From: Treponema sp.
Lineage (GTDB): Bacteria; Spirochaetota; Spirochaetia; Treponematales; Breznakiellaceae
DNA length: 7,049 nt
NCBI GenBank assembly: GCA_031275535.1
Contig: JAISOR010000184.1
Coordinates: forward strand, 1-7,049
Direction of reading: 5' to 3'
Shown one piece after another: positions 1-3,898 of this stretch; within the stretch, counting starts at the first letter, position 1, and the number at the start of each line of letters is the position of its first letter. Made by a program: the position numbers and the translations under genes. Below the pieces are notes generated by a model. The model made no database searches, was not told the DNA's origin, and saw nothing but the letters and a program-made list of their open reading frames with translations.

Positions 1-899
1 ACCGCCCTGTAGGGCTCCAGATCTTCCTGGTAAAGGGCCTTTGTTTTTTCCATCCCATAGTCCAGCCCCAGGAGGGTATATTTATTCCGGCCAAATTGAT
101 GAAAGGGGAGCAGTTGGACCTCCGGCCGGCTTCCGGGCTGTAAGGCCCAGGCCGAACGGAGCAGGTCCGCAAAGGCGGCGGCGTCTTCCGGACTGTTGTT
201 GTAACCGGGGATCACCGGGATCCGGGGAAGGAGCTTCCGGCCCCGGCGAAGGGCCGTTTCCAGGTTGGCGATAATCCGGTCGTTATAAACCCCGGTTCCC
301 TCAAAGTGGCGTTCCCGATGGTGGTGCTTTATGTCAAAGAGGAGCAGGTCCGCCAGGTCCGTAATACGGATAAACACCTCCGGGGCGGCGAATCCCGATG
401 TTTCTATGGCCCGGTGGATCCCCGCCTGCCCCAGCAGCTTAAGCAGGGCCCCGGCAAAGCCCTCCTGGGCCAGGACCTCGCCGCCGGAAAGAGTCACCCC
501 CCCGCCGGACTCCTCGTAAAAGGCCCGGTCCTGGAGGCATATATCCAGGACTTCCCGGGGGCTGTAGAGCTTCCCCGCCAGGGACAGGGCCTGGCCCGGG
601 CAGGCCGCGGCGCAGATCCCCCAGCTTCCACCGCTATCGCAGGGTCCGCAGCGGTCCCGGTCAACGCGGATCCGGCCCCCCGCGTCTTCCAGGGCCCCCC
701 GGGGACAGACCCGGACACACCGTAAACAACGGCGGCATTTGCCCGGATCCCACAGAAGCTGGACCCGGGTACTCCGGGATTCCGGGTTGGCACACCATCC
801 GCAGCGGAGGGGGCAGCCCTTAAAAAACACCACCGTTCTGATGCCGGGACCGTCGTGGATACTGAATTTTTGAATATTAAACACATTTCCCGGGATCAC
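1..899 (-). CDS. Glycyl radical enzyme activating protein (radical SAM, ferredoxin-like insert), C-terminus cut off
   Basis: Reading leftward from GTG at 899-897, 299 codons stay open to the window edge; related activases are about 300-310 residues, so only the last residues are missing. The protein should use S-adenosylmethionine and a [4Fe-4S] cluster to install the glycyl radical on its partner enzyme. It begins with FNIQKFSIHDGPGIRT, then the radical SAM motif CPLRCGWC (C29, C33, C36). A ferredoxin-like insert follows with C55, C58, C61, C65 and C84, C87, C96, C100, then SGGE at 138-141, ETSGF, DIKH and a C-terminal LLPFHQFGRNKY block. The GTG start is chosen because an in-frame TAG lies immediately upstream (902-900), TAAGG sits 7 bases before it, and the N-terminus matches the family. 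Oddities: SGGEV instead of the usual SGGEP, and wide spacing in the second Cys cluster. It diverges from the regulator-kinase-GRE genes and is the obvious activator of the GRE at 3899-6334, though that pairing is inferred from proximity. Confidence 0.93.
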   Translation of the reverse strand, partial: MIPGNVFNIQKFSIHDGPGIRTVVFFKGCPLRCGWCANPESRSTRVQLLWDPGKCRRCLRCVRVCPRGALEDAGGRIRVDRDRCGPCDSGGSWGICAAACPGQALSLAGKLYSPREVLDICLQDRAFYEESGGGVTLSGGEVLAQEGFAGALLKLLGQAGIHRAIETSGFAAPEVFIRITDLADLLLFDIKHHHRERHFEGTGVYNDRIIANLETALRRGRKLLPRIPVIPGYNNSPEDAAAFADLLRSAWALQPGSRPEVQLLPFHQFGRNKYTLLGLDYGMEKTKALYQEDLEPYRA

Positions 900-906
900 C
901 TAAGTA

Positions 907-911
907 CCTTA
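907..911 (-). promoter_or_regulatory. Ribosome binding site of the activase, supports the GTG start
   Basis: TAAGG on the minus strand lies 7 bases before GTG at 899-897. No ATG start is available in this frame near the family N-terminus, so this site and the in-frame stop at 902-900 fix the start. Confidence 0.5.
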
Positions 912-916
912 CCCCA

Positions 917-945
917 AATATAATGAAAATAATTACATTTGTAAA
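917..945 (-). promoter_or_regulatory. Sigma-70-like promoter of the activase gene
   Basis: On the minus strand TTTACA (945-940) is followed after exactly 17 bases by TATATT (922-917); each box matches the consensus at 5 of 6 positions. Transcription would start near 910, giving a leader of only about 10 bases before the GTG start, so the ribosome site would lie at the very 5' end. The surrounding stretch is far more AT-rich than the genes. Predicted from sequence only. Confidence 0.6.
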
Positions 946-953
946 TAAAGATG

Positions 954-965
954 TTTCAAATGAAA
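954..965. promoter_or_regulatory. Near-palindrome between the divergent promoters, candidate operator
   Basis: TTTCAAATGAAA has arms TTTCA/TGAAA around a central AA. Its centre (959.5) is exactly midway between the inner edges of the two -35 boxes (945 and 974). A related TTTTCATTTT sits at 979-988 in the spacer of the rightward promoter. A single regulator bound here could control both directions; the adjacent DeoR protein is the natural candidate. AT-rich sequence makes short inverted repeats common, so this is tentative. Confidence 0.35.
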
Positions 966-973
966 TAAAAAAC

Positions 974-1001
974 TTGACTTTTCATTTTATTTTTGTATGT
1001 T
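974..1001 (+). promoter_or_regulatory. Sigma-70-like promoter of the first DeoR-type regulator
   Basis: TTGACT (974-979) is followed after 16 bases by TATGTT (996-1001); TGTTAT at 998-1003 with an 18-base spacer is an equally good -10 box. Either start would give a leader of roughly 70 bases to the ATG at 1077. That contrasts with the very short leaders predicted for the activase and the second regulator, and it leaves room for the palindrome at 1033-1042. Confidence 0.5.
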
Positions 1002-1032
1002 ATATGTAAGGGACTGCAGTCAAACCCTTATG

Positions 1033-1042
1033 GCAACGTTGC
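1033..1042. promoter_or_regulatory. Perfect 10-base palindrome GCAACGTTGC in the leader of regulator 1
   Basis: The sequence equals its own reverse complement and lies about 30 bases downstream of the predicted -10 box and 34 bases before the ATG, where a repressor roadblock could act. The core AACGTT recurs at 1961-1966, upstream of regulator 2. A candidate operator only; one 10-base palindrome can arise by chance. Confidence 0.3.
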
Positions 1043-1076
1043 TTAAATATTTCAGAATAGAAAGGATGGTAAAAAA

Positions 1077-1889
1077 ATGACGGAAAGGCATAACAAAATC
1101 TTAGAGATCCTGGCTCAAAGCCAGCGGGTAGAAGTAGTTACCCTGGCGGATATGTTGAGGGTCTCCCAAGTAACGGTACGTAAAGATTTGGACCAGCTTG
1201 AAGAATTAGGACTTATCCGCAGGGAACACGGATTTGCCCTCTTCGGTTCCTTCGATGATGTAAGCAAACGCATGGCCTATCATTACGATGTAAAAAGGAG
1301 GATCGCCAAGGCCGCGGCGGAATTGGTGGAGGATGAGGAAACGGTCATGATTGAATCGGGCTCCTGCTGTGCGCTCCTGGCCGAAGAGCTGGCCAACACA
1401 AAACGGGGTGTTACGATTGTTACCAATTCGGCCTTCATCGCTAACCACATACGGCACACCCCTTATGGGAAGATAATCCTTCTAGGGGGGGAATATCAGA
1501 CCCACTCCCAGGTTATGGTTGGTCCCATTCTCCGCAAATACGCCGAGGTCTTCTTGTCCGATAAGTTTTTTATCGGCACCGACGGTTTTACCGAAAAATA
1601 CGGCTTTACCGGCCGGGACCATCTGCGGGCCCAGGCGGTCCGGGACATGGCGGAACAGGCCCGGCAGCTTATCGTATTAACCGAATCGGAAAAATTCTTC
1701 CACCAGGGGGTGGAGGGCCTGGTCAGGACCGATAACGTTTCGGCGGTATATACGGATGACAAGATTCCGCCGGAACTGGAAACCTTTCTCCTGGAAAGGG
1801 ATGTCCTGGTTAATAAAGTGCCGGCCTCCCTGCCTTCTCCTGCCTACACCGAGATCAGGGGAAAAGAGATCTCCTTGTATCAGGAATGA
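1077..1889 (+). CDS. DeoR-family transcriptional regulator, first paralogue
   Basis: A 270-residue protein with the standard DeoR architecture. An N-terminal winged helix-turn-helix (about residues 1-57) carries the family signature VSQVTVRKDL...LGLIRREHG. A C-terminal sugar-phosphate-sensing domain (about 75-235) shows ESGSCCALLAEEL, TNSAFIANHI, LGGEYQ, IGTDGF and TESEKF, the last in the position of the usual D-x-S-K-F phosphate contact. AAAGGA at 1061-1066 lies 10 bases before the ATG. The protein is about 69% identical (173 of 249 positions by hand count) to the product of 2121-2882 with no gaps, and it has an extra tail of about 20 residues (after KVPA, ending SLYQE). Such proteins usually repress the neighbouring sugar genes and release DNA on binding a sugar phosphate; the likely ligand here is a substrate or product of the kinase/GRE pair. 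The target and ligand are inferred. Confidence 0.93.
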   Translation: MTERHNKILEILAQSQRVEVVTLADMLRVSQVTVRKDLDQLEELGLIRREHGFALFGSFDDVSKRMAYHYDVKRRIAKAAAELVEDEETVMIESGSCCALLAEELANTKRGVTIVTNSAFIANHIRHTPYGKIILLGGEYQTHSQVMVGPILRKYAEVFLSDKFFIGTDGFTEKYGFTGRDHLRAQAVRDMAEQARQLIVLTESEKFFHQGVEGLVRTDNVSAVYTDDKIPPELETFLLERDVLVNKVPASLPSPAYTEIRGKEISLYQE

Positions 1890-1983
1890 GCCCTTGTGCG
1901 GCAAGACGGGCCAAAGGTCCGGCGGGGTCCATACCAGCCTTTCTAATGAACAAACCCCGTAACGTTCTGTCTTAACGGAATCG

Positions 1984-2008
1984 CAGGTCCCCCCAGGGGG
2001 ACCTGTTT
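1984..2008 (+). terminator. GC-rich hairpin between the two regulators, possible terminator
   Basis: CAGGTCCCCC (1984-1993) and GGGGGACCTG (1996-2005) are perfectly complementary; with a realistic loop the stem is about 8-9 pairs. It is followed only by TTT then CAT, so it lacks a long U tract. It sits about 95 bases after the first regulator's stop and before the promoter at 2073, where a terminator insulating the two units makes sense. It could instead be an RNA-stabilising or attenuating hairpin. Confidence 0.45.
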
Positions 2009-2030
2009 CATATCAGCTTCGGGGAAATAT

Positions 2031-2064
2031 CTTACGAAGCATACAAAAACACTTACGCACGAAG
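2031..2064. repeat. Short direct repeats upstream of the regulator 2 promoter, candidate operator
   Basis: CTTACG occurs at 2031-2036 and 2052-2057, exactly 21 bases (two helical turns) apart, and ACGAAG at 2034-2039 and 2059-2064. TACGAA recurs at 2079-2084 just inside the promoter spacer. Helically phased repeats just upstream of a -35 box are a plausible binding site for a multimeric regulator. The repeats are short and no protein is known to bind them. Confidence 0.3.
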
Positions 2065-2072
2065 TTATTTCA

Positions 2073-2101
2073 TTGACATACGAAAATGCCGGTGCTATAT
2101 T
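2073..2101 (+). promoter_or_regulatory. Near-consensus promoter (TTGACA-17-TATATT, extended -10) for regulator 2, kinase and GRE
   Basis: TTGACA (2073-2078) matches the -35 consensus completely and is followed after exactly 17 bases by TATATT (2096-2101), preceded by TGC (2093-2095), an extended -10 element. This is the strongest promoter in the window. Transcription would begin near 2108, about 13 bases before the ATG at 2121. No good terminator is visible between here and the end of the GRE gene, so it probably drives all three genes. The TTG at 2073 is part of the -35 box and not a start codon. Confidence 0.75.
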
Positions 2102-2107
2102 GAAATT

Positions 2108-2112
2108 GAGGA
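2108..2112 (+). promoter_or_regulatory. Ribosome binding site that fixes the start of regulator 2
   Basis: GAGGA lies 8 bases before the ATG at 2121. It rules against the upstream in-frame TTG at 2073, which lies in the -35 box. The ATG start also aligns the N-terminus residue for residue with that of the first regulator. The site coincides with the predicted transcription start, so the leader is almost entirely the ribosome site. Confidence 0.7.
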
Positions 2113-2120
2113 TCCCCAGG

Positions 2121-2882
2121 ATGATAGAACGGCACATAAAAATATTGGATATCCTGGCCCGGAACCAGCGCATAGAGGTTGCCGCATTGGCGGATATGCT
2201 AAAGGTGTCCAAGGTAACCGTCCGCAAGGACCTGGCGGAGCTTGAGGACCGGGGCATCCTGCACCGGGAACACGGGGCCGCGGCCATCGGCTCCGTGGAC
2301 GACGTGGGGCGGCGCATGGCCTACCATTACGAGGTAAAACGGCGCATCGCCCAGGCCGCGGCGGAATTGGTGGAAGAGGGAGAAACGGTGATCATAGAAT
2401 CCGGTTCCTGCTGCGCCCTCCTGGCGGAAGAACTGACCCGGACCAGGCGGGATATTACGGTGATTACCAATTCGGCCTTTATTGCCAACCATATACGCCT
2501 GGCGCCCCACGGCAAGATCATCCTCCTGGGGGGGGACTACCAGGCCGAATCCCAGGTAATGGTGGGCCCCATTACCCGTAAATGTGTAGAAGGCTTTTAT
2601 ACGGATAAACTTTTTATCGGCGCCGACGGTTTTATCGAAAAGTCGGGCTTTACCGGCAAGGATCACATGCGGGCCGAAACGGTCAGGGACATGGCTAAAC
2701 AGGCCCGGCGGGTGGTGATCCTAACGGAATCGGAAAAATTTTTCCACCAGGGGGTGGTGCCCCTGATGCGGACCGGGGAGGTCTCGATGGTCTATACCGA
2801 CGACCGGATCCCCCCGGAAATAGAAGGCCTTTTAACGGAAAAGCAAGTTATCATCCATAAGGTCCCGGCGGCCGCGGACTAA
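2121..2882 (+). CDS. DeoR-family transcriptional regulator, second paralogue
   Basis: A 253-residue regulator starting MIERHIKILDILARNQ. The winged helix-turn-helix (about 1-57, VSKVTVRKDLAELEDRGIL) and the sugar-phosphate domain (ESGSCCALLAEEL, TNSAFIANHI, LGGDYQ, IGADGF, TESEKF) match those of the first regulator without gaps, at about 69% identity by hand count. The phosphate and sugar pocket blocks are almost unchanged. Differences are more frequent in the helix-turn-helix and in the sensor region around residues 150-200. This suggests a tandem duplication in which both copies sense similar ligands but may read different operators. The ORF could be extended to a TTG at 2073, but the promoter, ribosome site and paralogue alignment all support 2121. 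It is the first gene of the probable operon with the kinase 22 bases downstream, so it is likely autoregulated and controls the kinase and GRE; that role is inferred. Confidence 0.94.
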   Translation: MIERHIKILDILARNQRIEVAALADMLKVSKVTVRKDLAELEDRGILHREHGAAAIGSVDDVGRRMAYHYEVKRRIAQAAAELVEEGETVIIESGSCCALLAEELTRTRRDITVITNSAFIANHIRLAPHGKIILLGGDYQAESQVMVGPITRKCVEGFYTDKLFIGADGFIEKSGFTGKDHMRAETVRDMAKQARRVVILTESEKFFHQGVVPLMRTGEVSMVYTDDRIPPEIEGLLTEKQVIIHKVPAAAD

Positions 2883-2904
2883 GAAAGACGGGGGGTATGG
2901 CATA

Positions 2905-3888
2905 ATGGAACGGTACGTAATTGGGATTGACGTGGGGGGAACCAAGATCGCCTGCGGCCTCTTTGACAAGGACAGGCGGCTTATGGCGGAACGCCGGGCC
3001 CCCTCGGACCCGGAGCTTCCGCCGGAGGCGTTTTTTGAGGGGCTGGCAGGGGAGATTCAAAATATTCTGGATGAAAACTCGATTACCCAGGGGCAGATCC
3101 GGGGGATAGGCCTGGCCATGCCCTCATTCATCCTCTTTGATAAAGGCCATATCATTAAAACCAGCAATTTGGTGAATATCCGGGATTTTCCCGCCCGGGC
3201 ATACCTTTCCCGGAAATTCGAGGGTATTCCCATTGTCCTGGACAATGACGCCCACGTGGCGGCCCTGGCGGAACACCGGATGGGGGCAGGCCGGGGTTTT
3301 AGCGATATGCTCTACTGCCCGGTAAGCACCGGTATATCCTCGGCCATGATCATCGACGGGAAACTCTTCCGGGGCAGTTACGGCTGGTCCGGCGAAAGCG
3401 GCCACATGATCGCCACCCCCGGCCAGGGGCTCCTCTGCGGCTGCGGCAACCGGGGCTGTTATATGTCCTGGTGTTCCGGCTCCATGATCGTCAAGCATAT
3501 CCGGCTTTGGATCGAAGCGGGGGAAAAGACCCTGATGAGTTCCCTGGCGGGGGGAGCGGAAAACATCACCTGCCAACACCTGGAAGAGGCCTGCGATCAG
3601 GGCGATGCCCTGGCGGTCCGGGCCTTGAATCAAATGGTTTCCTATATGGGGCTCTGGTTTTTCAACCTCTACGTAACTTTCAACATCAACTGCTTTGTCC
3701 TTGGCGGGGGGCTCCTGAACCTGGGAGACAAGCTCCTGGGCCCGGTGCGGCGGATCTTTGACGAGTACAATCACCAGGGGACCAGGTCCCCGGATATGCC
3801 GGTATATTTTAAGACCGCGGAACTTGGCGGCCATGTGGGCGTTGTCGGGGCGGCGGAACTGATCTTTGATGAATTTCCCGGTGAATGA
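2905..3888 (+). CDS. ROK-family sugar kinase with altered active-site residues
   Basis: A 327-residue protein of normal ROK length, expected to transfer phosphate from ATP to a sugar in the cytoplasm. It shows DVGGTK (9-14, phosphate loop), DND (113-115, with D115 as the likely catalytic base), ESGH (164-167, sugar-binding Glu and zinc-ligand His), the zinc motif CGCGNRGC (C178, C180, C185) and GGG plus GVVGAA near the C-terminus. Two positions depart from the family: the usual GCxE reads GCYM (M187 replaces a sugar-contacting Glu), and the usual GTGIG loop reads STGIS (141-145). The fold and metal site are intact, so substrate change is more likely than loss of function. The ribosome site is poor, a G run at 2890-2895 about 9 bases before the ATG. 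The gene lies 22 bases after regulator 2 and 10 bases before the GRE gene. Its substrate is probably the precursor of the GRE substrate, possibly 1,5-anhydroglucitol; a glucokinase or a catalytically altered ROK protein remain alternatives. Confidence 0.92.
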   Translation: MERYVIGIDVGGTKIACGLFDKDRRLMAERRAPSDPELPPEAFFEGLAGEIQNILDENSITQGQIRGIGLAMPSFILFDKGHIIKTSNLVNIRDFPARAYLSRKFEGIPIVLDNDAHVAALAEHRMGAGRGFSDMLYCPVSTGISSAMIIDGKLFRGSYGWSGESGHMIATPGQGLLCGCGNRGCYMSWCSGSMIVKHIRLWIEAGEKTLMSSLAGGAENITCQHLEEACDQGDALAVRALNQMVSYMGLWFFNLYVTFNINCFVLGGGLLNLGDKLLGPVRRIFDEYNHQGTRSPDMPVYFKTAELGGHVGVVGAAELIFDEFPGE

Positions 3889-3891
3889 GGT
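3887..3891 (+). promoter_or_regulatory. Ribosome binding site that fixes the GRE start
   Basis: GAGGT overlaps the kinase stop codon (TGA 3886-3888) and lies 7 bases before the ATG at 3899. In-frame upstream starts (TTG 3866, ATG 3869) lie inside the kinase gene and have no comparable site. The overlap suggests translational coupling of kinase and GRE. Confidence 0.65.
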
Positions 3892-3898
3892 AAAGATA

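Noticed and set aside
494..886. A 130-codon open frame on the minus strand starting with ATG near the activase start
   Set aside because: It is a different frame from the activase, which contains the Cys motifs and runs unbroken from 899 to the window edge.
2073..2120. Upstream TTG extension of regulator 2 by 16 residues
   Set aside because: The TTG is the first half of a perfect -35 box, the segment spans the whole promoter, and the paralogue begins at the residue matching the ATG at 2121.
2897..2905. Two-codon mini-ORF (ATG GCA TAA) touching the kinase start
   Set aside because: Its stop overlaps the kinase ATG by one base, which could allow coupling, but so short an ORF is expected by chance and its G-run ribosome site also serves the real start.
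3124..3834. A 236-codon open frame on the minus strand over the kinase
   Set aside because: The kinase on the plus strand has all main ROK motifs here; the antisense translation has none.
3866..3898. Upstream TTG/ATG starts adding 10-11 residues to the GRE
   Set aside because: They lie inside the kinase coding sequence without a ribosome site, while the ATG at 3899 has GAGGT 7 bases upstream and gives the usual family length.
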